The notes: generated by a model not told the origin, from the sequence alone. DNA of 6,529 bases from Salibacteraceae bacterium (GCA_023262195.1 JALRDM010000418.1:1-6529), one strand, 5' to 3'. Numbered from the stretch's first letter, positions 1 to 6,410 are shown. Made by a program: numbers and translations.

Positions 1-93
1 TTTGAAAAAAAGCTCGAACAATTAGATGAAAAAGAGTACAGTTCGTCTGTTGATGATTTAAAGAGTCAATTAATGCATGTGCATTTTCATTGA
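1..93 (+). CDS. C-terminal-looking fragment of an unidentified gene, 5' end outside the window
   Basis: Frame 1 is open from the first base to a TGA at 91-93 and gives 30 residues rich in Lys, Glu, Asp, Leu and Ser, looking like a charged amphipathic helix. The composition looks more like real protein than the opposite strand over the same bases. The pattern K-K-L-E followed about 18 residues later by a Leu-rich D-L-K-S-Q-L stretch resembles the helical linker of the neighbouring thioredoxin-like protein (its residues about 140-165), so it may come from a paralogue of that family; this is inference from a short stretch. The last few codons (about 73-93) lie in the inverted repeat and in sequence that belongs to the minus-strand gene, so the true reading frame probably did not end here. 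It may be half of an inversion or chimeric join. Confidence 0.4.
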   Translation, partial: FEKKLEQLDEKEYSSSVDDLKSQLMHVHFH

Positions 94-1363
94 TCTCTGG
101 ATTGTCAGAAACATTAATAAACGGAAGATCATTTTTTATGATGTACTTCTTCCAGTCCTTATTCTCAAACTCAGTTCCTACAGCGTAAACAGCTACACCT
201 TTATCTTTATACTCGAGGTAGAGGTCTTTAAGTTTTGGAGTCACCTTTTTACAATGTCCGCAACCACTGTCCCAGAAATATAAAATGGTGTATGGAGCAT
301 TTATCTTGTACAAATCTTGCCATTGATCGGCAGTGTCTTTCAAAATAAGATTTGGGGCTTGTTTGCCGATAAGTATTGGCGCCATCTTGTCGACCCGTTC
401 GCAAAACTCTTCGAGCTTTTTCTTGCTTAACCACCAGGCTTTGTCTGGACAATAATAGTTCTGGCCCATATGAACAAGCACCGCATCCATACCCATGATT
501 TTTGAGTCCTCAAAACTGCTTGTGATGTAATGCACCACATACTTGTACATTTCCTTATTTCCATCAGTCCTTTTAACGAGTAAATCGGCTTCTTTAATAA
601 CACTGTCAGTCACTTGAGGCACGAGTTTGGACATGTAGTAAGACAGTTTATTGTGAAAAACGGGAGTGCGGAGTAGTCTTTCATCTGTAAAGTCTACATC
701 ACTTAAGTATTGTGATTTGAATTCCCGATAACGCACTCTCTGACGCTCATCTTCATCCAGAATATCTTTGTATTCAGGAACGTCAGGTTCCGCAGAGGCT
801 TTAAAAACTTTTGACACCAAAAGTTCTGGATTTTCTTCAATGAATTTGGTTTTATATGCAATCACTTCCTTATCCACCTCGAGTAGCTGTTCTTGCAACT
901 TCTCATTTTCTTTTCCTTCAGCACTTTCAAGCTTTTTCTTTAGGACTTGTGCTCGGCCAGACTTACTCTCTATGAAATTTAGATATTCATAAAACTTCTG
1001 GTTTTCCACAGATTCCGCAATCTTCATTGAAGGAACGAAGTTGCCGGCAACCGTACTCATTTCGAGCTTTGGTTCATTAACTACAAATTCAAAATATGAT
1101 TTTTTATCGCTGAGAATTATAGAGTATATACCTCCAACAATAGTGTCTCCACTAAATTCAAAAGCCCCAGATTTATCTATGGTAGCGGTATCGAAGTAAT
1201 ATTGTTTTTTTCCATAATAGTTGGCCATGTAAACCACACTATCGGTCGAATCTGAGAGGTTAGCTACCTTGAATTTGTATGAGTAATTTGTAATCGGTTC
1301 TTGAGCGAACAGAAAACCAACAACTAAGACTAAGGTGACTGTAAAAAACGCCTTCATATTCAT
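2..1363 (-). CDS. Exported TlpA-like thioredoxin-fold protein (DUF4369/DUF5106 type), 3' end disrupted
   Basis: Probable periplasmic or envelope thiol-disulfide protein of a Bacteroidota family. ATG at 1363 (a second Met is two codons on) begins a signal peptide with Lys4, a hydrophobic core and a likely cut after Ala20. Residues about 28-115 look like the beta-rich DUF4369 domain, about 120-330 the helical middle region containing the family-like stretches R-T-P-V-F-H-N-K-L (232-240) and V-V-H-Y-I-T (276-281), and about 333 onward a thioredoxin domain with W-D-S-G-C-G-H-C (364-371), the redox CxxC at 368/371. The family-like N-V-S-D-N-P-E-I-N-E-N-A-H run ends at about residue 429. After it the frame stays open to the window edge, but the residues no longer resemble a thioredoxin and the cis-Pro segment is absent. 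I read the last ~24 codons as foreign sequence past the junction at 72-85. Family members are about 480 residues from memory, so around 50 are missing. No minus-strand partner is visible. Confidence 0.85.
   Translation of the reverse strand, partial: MNMKAFFTVTLVLVVGFLFAQEPITNYSYKFKVANLSDSTDSVVYMANYYGKKQYYFDTATIDKSGAFEFSGDTIVGGIYSIILSDKKSYFEFVVNEPKLEMSTVAGNFVPSMKIAESVENQKFYEYLNFIESKSGRAQVLKKKLESAEGKENEKLQEQLLEVDKEVIAYKTKFIEENPELLVSKVFKASAEPDVPEYKDILDEDERQRVRYREFKSQYLSDVDFTDERLLRTPVFHNKLSYYMSKLVPQVTDSVIKEADLLVKRTDGNKEMYKYVVHYITSSFEDSKIMGMDAVLVHMGQNYYCPDKAWWLSKKKLEEFCERVDKMAPILIGKQAPNLILKDTADQWQDLYKINAPYTILYFWDSGCGHCKKVTPKLKDLYLEYKDKGVAVYAVGTEFENKDWKKYIIKNDLPFINVSDNPEINENAHALIDSLNHQQTNCTLFHLIVRAFFQ
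72..85. repeat. 6-bp perfect inverted repeat at a probable inversion/chimera junction
   Basis: AATGCA (72-77) and TGCATT (80-85) are perfect inverted copies separated by two bases. The minus-strand thioredoxin gene follows its family up to here and stops doing so beyond it, while coding-like sequence on the plus strand begins on the other side. Short inverted repeats of this kind are typical microhomology at fold-back joins, either biological inversions or amplification/assembly artefacts. Confidence 0.55.
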
Positions 1364-1461
1364 TTTACTTTTATGATTCAAAGCAATTCAAAAAACTCTG
1401 TGCATGAATGGGCTTTTAACACGCTCTTAACAGCGATTTTTACATTTCTTGGTCGACTTTT

Positions 1462-1490
1462 TTTGATCAATTGAGTCTATTATATATGTG
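1462..1490 (+). promoter_or_regulatory. Candidate Bacteroidota-type promoter for the MbnP/peroxidase operon
   Basis: TTTG at 1462-1465, a 17-base spacer, then TATATGTG at 1483-1490, which matches seven of eight positions of the Bacteroidota -7 element TAnnTTTG at a suitable distance from the -33 TTTG. This predicts a transcription start near 1497 and an untranslated leader of about 58 bases before the ATG at 1555. The -33 element runs into the 8-bp palindrome TTGATCAA (1463-1470). No biochemical evidence; the match is by eye. Confidence 0.45.
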
Positions 1491-1523
1491 TAACATTCGT
1501 CACATATTTTTTGAGTCCATTAT
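1471..1523. repeat. 13-bp direct repeat pair flanking the palindrome
   Basis: TTGAGTCTATTAT at 1471-1483 and TTGAGTCCATTAT at 1511-1523 agree in 12 of 13 positions, start 40 bases apart (close to four helical turns) and bracket the palindrome at 1484-1507. They may be paired binding sites for one regulator or the trace of a small duplication. The whole gap between the divergent genes (1364-1554) is otherwise AT-rich and holds no further gene that I can support. Confidence 0.5.
1484..1507. promoter_or_regulatory. Palindrome overlapping the -7 element, candidate operator
   Basis: ATATGTG (1484-1490) and CACATAT (1501-1507) are perfect 7-bp inverted copies around a 10-base centre. The left arm lies on the proposed -7 element and the right arm just past the predicted start of transcription, a good place for a repressor or a leader hairpin. 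The spacing is not that of a classical CRP site, and the regulator cannot be named from the sequence. Confidence 0.4.
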
Positions 1524-1554
1524 GCGATCTTTATCAAGTAAAAATCAACATATC

Positions 1555-2373
1555 ATGAAAAGATTCTCAAATCTGCCACATCTAGTTCTAAGTCTTTTGA
1601 CATTGACATTAACTTATTCCTGTAAAAATGATGGTTGCAATGACCCAATCGCGTTTAACTATGACCCAGAAGGAACTTCAGAAGAGACATGTCTCTACGA
1701 ACCCAAGGAGGTTCAATTTAGTGTTAACCCAGTTTTTGGAGACGAGACACTGGTGATTGACAAAGATTTCACTCTTGATGATGGGCGTTCAATAAAGTTC
1801 ACCTATTATGGTGTATATCTGTCCAACCTGTCATTCTTAGAAAAAGATCTTGATGACACACAACCATGGAGTGATCAGGATGTGATGCTTCTCAGAAATA
1901 ATGAGTTTGAGATTAATGCCTCTTACCTCAATAAAAGTGACATCACTGAAATACACTTTGATATAGGGGTAGATACTGCGATATATGACCAAGACCCTAC
2001 CACCAGTGATTTAATTACTGATGATAGTCCATTGGCCATACAAGTTCCTAGCATGTATTGGGGGTGGGCCGGAGGCTATCGTTTCATCAGTATTGAAGGT
2101 GAGGTTGATACTTCTGCAACTATGGATGGTACTGCCATGGTTCCGTTCGCCTTTCACTGTGGCTTGCCGGCTAATTTGAAGTCGCTATCCTTACCGTTTA
2201 TTGGCCTTAATGACAATAAGAGCACCATTGATTTGTCAATGTCTTTAGATTTTGAGGTGTTGCTCGATGAGGTTAGCTTTACTTCTGGAGATCTTATCAT
2301 ACACAGTGGTATGCACCCAACTACCGTTAAAATCATGAACAACTCAGTATCTGCCTTTGAGATTTCTAATTAG
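1555..2373 (+). CDS. MbnP family lipoprotein (first of two paralogues)
   Basis: 272-residue exported protein of the MbnP family, whose studied members bind copper through a kynurenine made from Trp by the partner MbnH. ATG at 1555 is chosen because M-K-R-F plus a hydrophobic stretch ending Leu-Thr-Tyr-Ser-Cys23 makes a lipoprotein signal; a TTG start at 1471 and an ATG at 1522 would put an implausible extension before it. Just after Cys23 comes one Cys-rich unit, C28-N-D-P-x-A-x-N-Y-D-P to C46, seen in many Bacteroidota exported proteins. The MbnP core follows, with M167-Y-W-G-W171 and G174-Y-R-F, then H201-C-G. Trp169 and Trp171 are the candidates for oxidation, and Met167 and His201 are possible metal ligands (inference from family patterns). 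Residues after Cys23 (K-N-D) weakly resemble the charged surface-export signal of Bacteroidota lipoproteins. It is first in an operon with a second MbnP and a di-heme peroxidase. The copper role here is inferred, not shown. Confidence 0.85.
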   Translation: MKRFSNLPHLVLSLLTLTLTYSCKNDGCNDPIAFNYDPEGTSEETCLYEPKEVQFSVNPVFGDETLVIDKDFTLDDGRSIKFTYYGVYLSNLSFLEKDLDDTQPWSDQDVMLLRNNEFEINASYLNKSDITEIHFDIGVDTAIYDQDPTTSDLITDDSPLAIQVPSMYWGWAGGYRFISIEGEVDTSATMDGTAMVPFAFHCGLPANLKSLSLPFIGLNDNKSTIDLSMSLDFEVLLDEVSFTSGDLIIHSGMHPTTVKIMNNSVSAFEISN

Positions 2374-3130
2374 TTATATCGCCATTCTGGTGCTGTCTGC
2401 ATGTGGCAGTAAACCTGAATTTGAACTGGTAGAGCAGGATCCAAAAATTCGAATCCAGTTTGAGATGCTCAATGACGGTCAATCTGTAGATATTGGAGAT
2501 CGGTTTGTTGATCAAAATGAATTCAACCTGCAATTGAAAACGATGCGCTTTTATATATCAGATTTGAGATTGGTTGGCAACGATGGTGAACAAGAACTAT
2601 CTGAGGTTGAACTTGTAAACTTCAATGAATTACAAGATGGTCAGGTGAATCCGTTTGTTCAGGGATATGATTTTATTGTAAAAAAGGATGTATTCAATGA
2701 GTTGATTTTTGCGATTGGGCTCGATGCTGAAATGAATTCCACGGACCCTACCATTCTGCCGAAGGATAATCCTCTGAGTGCGAATAGCCAAATGTACTGG
2801 GACTGGGGGTCTAAATATATTTTCATCATGCTAGAGGCGGGTATTGACCTAGATAAGGATGGGGTTATGGATGATGATATTGGCTTTCATACCGGCTTGG
2901 ATGAGCAGTATTTCGGGCTGCAGGATAAAACAATATCGCTTGCGCTAGAAGCTTTTGAAAAAGACACCATCACCGTTTCTATTGACTGGAATAAACTGTT
3001 TCCAACAACAGGTGCCAATGCAATTGATTTGAATCAAGCACCATACTATCACGCAAATGCCGATCAAGAAGCTAGAGATATGACTAGGCTTTTTGCCGAA
3101 AACTTCATTGGTGCGATTGATATAAAGTGA
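2357..3130 (+). CDS. MbnP family lipoprotein (second paralogue, TTG start)
   Basis: 257-residue paralogue of the preceding protein. The frame is open only from 2339 (stop at 2336-2338) and contains no ATG before the signal peptide, so the TTG at 2357 is the best start; it gives M-R-F, a hydrophobic core and a textbook lipobox L-S-A-C16. It overlaps the end of the upstream gene by 17 bases, which suggests translational coupling. The MbnP core shows M146-Y-W-D-W150 and Y154-I-F, then H178-T-G; an Asp-rich stretch D-L-D-K-D-G-V-M-D-D-D (about 165-175) could bind calcium or another cation (inference). It lacks the N-terminal Cys-rich unit of its neighbour and has Lys for the usual Gly before Tyr154. 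Both tryptophans of the motif are kept, so it could be a second substrate of the peroxidase. Family assignment rests on the motif, the length and the shared operon. Confidence 0.82.
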   Translation: MRFLISYIAILVLSACGSKPEFELVEQDPKIRIQFEMLNDGQSVDIGDRFVDQNEFNLQLKTMRFYISDLRLVGNDGEQELSEVELVNFNELQDGQVNPFVQGYDFIVKKDVFNELIFAIGLDAEMNSTDPTILPKDNPLSANSQMYWDWGSKYIFIMLEAGIDLDKDGVMDDDIGFHTGLDEQYFGLQDKTISLALEAFEKDTITVSIDWNKLFPTTGANAIDLNQAPYYHANADQEARDMTRLFAENFIGAIDIK

Positions 3131-3136
3131 TACAGT

Positions 3137-4084
3137 ATGGCAAGAATCATGTATTTGTTCATGCTTTTATTGACTCTAGCATCATGTGCGCCTGAGTCAA
3201 CCCGTGTTGATGGTTTTCAAATTCCAGAGATTGTTTATCCGAAGGATAACCCAAGTTCGGATGCTAAAATAGAACTAGGTCGCAGGCTATTTTTTGAAAA
3301 AGCCCTAAGCATTGACTCGTCCATTAGCTGTGGTTCTTGTCACAAACCAGCATTGTCTTTTGCAGACAGTGTAGCTTTAAGTGATGGGGTAATGGGCAGG
3401 AAACCATTTCGCAACACACCATCCATCATCAATGCTGGATTTCTACCATATTTTATGATGGAAGGTGGAGTGAAATCGCTCGAACTACAGGTGTTGGCAC
3501 CATTGCAAGATCATAATGAAATGGCGTTACATGTATTTGAAGCGTGCAAAAGGTTGAATGCAGATTCATCATACTCAAGACAGTTTGATTTAGTGTGGGG
3601 TGACTCTGCCACACCATTCACATTAACTAGGTCTATAGCTTCGTTTGAACGCGAGTTGATCATCTTTAATTCAGCATTTGATAAATATCTTGAAGGCGAT
3701 TCGCTTGCATTGTCTGAAAGTGCTCGCAGAGGAAAAGACTTGTTTTATTCAGATCGCACCGATTGCTCAAGCTGTCATACGGGTAGATTGCTCACCAATT
3801 TTGAGATTAAAAACAATGGATTGGCAAAGGTCTATGAGGATAAGGGGCTGTTTCGTCTGACTACCAAAGATGAAGATGCGGGTAAGTTTAAAATTCCAAG
3901 TTTGAGAAATGTAAAACACACAGCGCCATACATGCATGACGGAAGCCTGACTTCCCTAAAAGCGGTGCTAAACCATTATAATCGTGGTGGGATGGGACAT
4001 CCGAATCAAGATCCTCTTGTAAGACCTCTCGACTTAAGCGAAAACGAAGTGGAAGACCTCATCGCTTTTCTTCGCTCCCTGTGA
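3137..4084 (+). CDS. Di-heme cytochrome c peroxidase/MauG family lipoprotein, MbnH-like
   Basis: 315-residue exported di-heme enzyme, six bases after the second MbnP gene. It starts M-A-R-I-M with lipobox L-A-S-C17, so it should be a membrane-anchored lipoprotein (ATG 3149 is an alternative start). Two c-type haem sites are visible: C65-G-S-C-H69 and C210-S-S-C-H214, each with the family surroundings (L-G-R-R-L-F-F before the first, G-K-D-L-F before the second). N127-E128-M129 matches the conserved active-site Glu segment, N222 region shows the K-N-N-G turn, and T-A-P-Y-M-H-D-G (262-269) and the C-terminal E-x-x-D-L-I-A-F-L-x-S-L helix are typical. Family members reduce H2O2 or oxidise a protein partner; with two MbnP genes upstream, oxidation of MbnP Trp to kynurenine is the likely job (inference). 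Where relatives read F-W-D-G, this protein has F106-M-M-E-G, so the usual inter-haem Trp is Met108, and the protein's only Trp is W154. It ends one base from the converging TPR gene. Confidence 0.88.
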   Translation: MARIMYLFMLLLTLASCAPESTRVDGFQIPEIVYPKDNPSSDAKIELGRRLFFEKALSIDSSISCGSCHKPALSFADSVALSDGVMGRKPFRNTPSIINAGFLPYFMMEGGVKSLELQVLAPLQDHNEMALHVFEACKRLNADSSYSRQFDLVWGDSATPFTLTRSIASFERELIIFNSAFDKYLEGDSLALSESARRGKDLFYSDRTDCSSCHTGRLLTNFEIKNNGLAKVYEDKGLFRLTTKDEDAGKFKIPSLRNVKHTAPYMHDGSLTSLKAVLNHYNRGGMGHPNQDPLVRPLDLSENEVEDLIAFLRSL

Positions 4085-4085
4085 T

Positions 4086-4898
4086 TTAATGTGAAACATG
4101 TTCCTTAGAACAGTATCGGCCTATTTTTAACTGGGCCGACTTTGACCCAGCCTTACTTGCACGTTGCCAATATTTACAAGTGTTTAGGTGATCACCCAAT
4201 TGGTAATAGTTCACGCCAATATTCACGAGCGCTTGATGGTTGTCAGAATTAATGGCTATGGCCTGTCTGTAGGCCTTGTTTGACGCCTCATATTCTTCCA
4301 TTTCGAAATGGCACAATCCTAGGGCAACCCAAACTGATTCATCTCCTGGGAGGGCGTTTGATGCATCAGTAAAGTGACTTTGTGCTATGTCTATTTTGCT
4401 CAATTGATATGCTGCAACACCAGCATTGTATAGTGCTTTAAAATCACGAGGCTCAAGCGCAAGAACTTTATCAAATGTTTCAAGCGCTTCTTGATACTTT
4501 TCTGAATGCATTTGACATATTCCCAAAAGTTTAAGTGCATCGGCAGATTTATTCAAGCGTGGAAAACTCAGAAGGGCGTAAATAGCTGCATCAAAGTCAT
4601 TCAATTTGTAGTAAATCCTTGCTTTGTTTAGCTGAACTGAGCCGCAAGGTTGCTCAATGCAATACGTTTGGTAATCAACAAGTGCCTCATGTAAATCTCC
4701 CCGCTGTTGTTTGATTTCCCCGCGTAGTTTGTAAAGTGCTGCACTTTCTGTGCGTTGAATGCGTTTGTTGATTATGCCCATTGCCCGAATAGTGTCGCCC
4801 TTTTCCAGTACTCGAAACGGTCGCTTGAGCCGCATTGTTTGTGCGTTTACAGTACTTGAAACGAATGCTATTAGAGTTAAGATTAACAGTGACTTCAC
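4086..4898 (-). CDS. Secreted TPR-repeat protein
   Basis: 270-residue protein with a signal peptide (M-K-S-L then a hydrophobic core, likely cut after Ala19) and about six tetratricopeptide repeats at residues 53-86, 87-118, 119-152, 153-186, 187-220 and 221 to about 258. Repeats three to six keep an exact 34-residue period with the expected Leu/Gly/Tyr and Ala positions. It should be a periplasmic or envelope scaffold that binds other proteins; the partner is unknown. The start is GTG at 4898, overlapping the TGA of the NfeD gene in a GTGA four-base overlap, so translation is probably coupled and the two proteins probably act together. Cys residues at 80, 85, 128, 196, 241 and 263 are numerous for a secreted TPR protein and could form disulfides. 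It ends one base away from the convergent peroxidase gene. Confidence 0.85.
   Translation of the reverse strand: MKSLLILTLIAFVSSTVNAQTMRLKRPFRVLEKGDTIRAMGIINKRIQRTESAALYKLRGEIKQQRGDLHEALVDYQTYCIEQPCGSVQLNKARIYYKLNDFDAAIYALLSFPRLNKSADALKLLGICQMHSEKYQEALETFDKVLALEPRDFKALYNAGVAAYQLSKIDIAQSHFTDASNALPGDESVWVALGLCHFEMEEYEASNKAYRQAIAINSDNHQALVNIGVNYYQLGDHLNTCKYWQRASKAGSKSAQLKIGRYCSKEHVSH
4116..4139. other. Weak hairpin inside the convergent overlap region
   Basis: TCGGCC (4116-4121) and GGCCGA (4134-4139) can pair over a 12-base loop, within the last codons of the minus-strand TPR gene and just past the end of the plus-strand operon. Neither strand has a T run after it, so it is a poor intrinsic terminator; it could act as a transcript-end stabiliser for the plus-strand operon. 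No better terminator is visible between the two converging operons. Confidence 0.25.
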
Positions 4899-6226
4899 GA
4901 CACCAAACGTACTTTGATTTGTGCCGTACTGTATTCTACCACCTTGACGGTTGCTCCTTTAGAAATATAGCCAGACTCCGCGCTCGCACTGTAAAGTGTA
5001 TCAGCAATTTCTACCTTTCCTGTTGGCATTAAGTCCGTGCGAGCTACACCGATTTCACCTATTAGATCAAATTCTTTTGTTGACGTACCCACATAGCCTT
5101 CTTCTTTCCGTTGCTCTGTGTTGAGCACTAGCCTAGATAATAGCCCAGACTCAAACAACCTTACAGCCAAGAACAAAGAACCGGTGATAGAAATCCCACC
5201 GGATATAAACACCACCAAAAACGCTTCGATAATTCTGCTGTCTGCAACGGGCGTAAAATCAAAACCAACATTACCTATTAAACTCAATGCCAGACCAGCA
5301 ATACTTAGAACCAAACCAGCGATGCCCGCTATTCCAAATCCAGGAATTACAAATACTTCTAGACCGATCAGAATTAAACCCACAACAAATAGCAAGATCT
5401 CCCAATTGTCTGCAAGTCCTTCCAGATAAAGCGGCATGAAGTAGAGCAGGGCTGCGGTGATCGCGGCTATAATTGGAAAACCAACTCCTGGCGATTGCAA
5501 CTCGAAGTAAATACCTCCAAAGATTACCAAGATCAATAATCCGCTAACCGCTGGGTTAATGAGCCATCCAATTATATGGTCTATTGTGGTCAGTCGCTGC
5601 TTTACAACCGTGTAGTCTGTAATACCACAATGATTTAAGACTTCACTTACGGTGTTGTATTCCCCATCACAAAATCCCAATTCAATAGCTTCATTTACGG
5701 TGAGGGTTACGACTTTACCCTCAACAGAAACACTATCTACTACCTTATCCGGATCTACCATTGCCTCTGCAATATCCGGATTGCGACCATTTTCCTCTGC
5801 CGTGGCACGCATTTTTTTGCGCATATAACTCTGATACTTATCGGGCACCTGTTCACCACTTTGATTTACAACTGTGGCAGCACCAATAGTGCTACCAGGC
5901 TGCATAAAAATGCTGTCACAAGCCAAGGATATCAATGCCCCAGCAGAAGCTGCATTATTTTCAATTAAAACGTATACCGGAATATCGCTTTGCAAGATTT
6001 TGGTGCGTATAGAGTCAGCCGCATCAACCGAACCACCGTAAGTGTTCATATTAATTACTATGGCATCCACTTCCAGTTCGTGTGCTTCATCCATGGCAAG
6101 TTTCACCTTTCGCCAAATTGGGGGAGCTATCTCTTCTTTAATGTCAAATTGGTACACACGAGCTTCTTGTGCTAATGAGTATAGCTGTGCGAACAGTAAT
6201 AGAGTACAAAAAACACCTCGAATCAT
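4895..6226 (-). CDS. Long-form NfeD family membrane protein with ClpP-class serine protease domain
   Basis: 443-residue membrane-bound protein. Signal peptide to about Ala19; a ClpP/SppA-fold protease domain at about 22-205 with T-Y-G-G-S (62-66), the nucleophile segment N-N-A-A-S94-A-G-A and a probable general-base Lys130 (P-D-K, followed 17 residues later by G-R-N), matching the Ser-Lys dyad of the archaeal homologue PH1510-N. Then about five transmembrane segments (about 222-241, 250-268, 277-294, 298-318, 337-360) and an OB-fold NfeD domain at about 378-443 that starts at G-Y-V-G and ends at the C-terminus. Catalytic residues are present, so it should be an active protease rather than a short NfeD. 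Archaeal relatives cut stomatin and bacterial ones sit next to SPFH/flotillin genes; no such gene is in view, and a TPR gene is coupled instead. First gene of its operon; the ATG at 6226 has no clear Shine-Dalgarno, and a short inverted repeat (ACTCG 6239-6243, CGAGT 6250-6254) lies in the leader. Confidence 0.92.
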   Translation of the reverse strand: MIRGVFCTLLLFAQLYSLAQEARVYQFDIKEEIAPPIWRKVKLAMDEAHELEVDAIVINMNTYGGSVDAADSIRTKILQSDIPVYVLIENNAASAGALISLACDSIFMQPGSTIGAATVVNQSGEQVPDKYQSYMRKKMRATAEENGRNPDIAEAMVDPDKVVDSVSVEGKVVTLTVNEAIELGFCDGEYNTVSEVLNHCGITDYTVVKQRLTTIDHIIGWLINPAVSGLLILVIFGGIYFELQSPGVGFPIIAAITAALLYFMPLYLEGLADNWEILLFVVGLILIGLEVFVIPGFGIAGIAGLVLSIAGLALSLIGNVGFDFTPVADSRIIEAFLVVFISGGISITGSLFLAVRLFESGLLSRLVLNTEQRKEEGYVGTSTKEFDLIGEIGVARTDLMPTGKVEIADTLYSASAESGYISKGATVKVVEYSTAQIKVRLVS

Positions 6227-6410
6227 TGGATAAAGTTAACTCGATTGGACGAGTGAAATGCGGATTCCTTTTCCAATTTTAATTATGGCTTTAAAGTAGC
6301 GGAGAATGAAATTCAGCGAATAGAATGTCAAAGTATTCACTTGTAGTGTTTGAGCGGCTAACTGGAATAGGCGATTATGAGTAGTTATGAGCGTAATTGT
6401 TGGCCCAGGC
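6227..6410 (-). promoter_or_regulatory. Non-coding leader and probable promoter region of the NfeD-TPR operon
   Basis: About 180 bases between the terminator of the right-hand gene and the NfeD start have no supportable reading frame. Because an intrinsic terminator precedes it, the NfeD-TPR operon needs its own promoter here. I could not find a convincing TTTG/TAnnTTTG pair reading leftward, so no exact site is claimed. Near the start codon a 5-bp inverted repeat (6239-6243 with 6250-6254) could form a small leader hairpin. Confidence 0.4.

Noticed and set aside
249..992. Small open frames on both strands within the thioredoxin-like gene (for example 249-452 minus and 768-992 plus)
   Set aside because: The 1.3-kb minus-strand gene has recognisable domains throughout, and these frames have none.
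1487..1504. CRP/FNR-type binding site (TGTG ... CACA)
   Set aside because: The gap between the half-sites is ten bases rather than the usual eight, so the classical site does not fit; kept only as a generic palindrome.
1471..1554. N-terminal extension of the first MbnP gene from a TTG at 1471 or ATG at 1522
   Set aside because: It would place up to 28 polar residues before a clear lipoprotein signal peptide and would put the start codon on top of the promoter candidate and repeats; ATG 1555 is preferred.
2154..2342. Minus-strand frame inside the first MbnP gene
   Set aside because: It lies antisense to conserved MbnP core sequence, with no domain or start signal.
5118..5429. Plus-strand open frame of 103 codons opposite the NfeD membrane region
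   Set aside because: It is the antisense of transmembrane codons, with a low-complexity Pro/Thr/Ser/Asn-rich product and no family signature; an antisense shadow.
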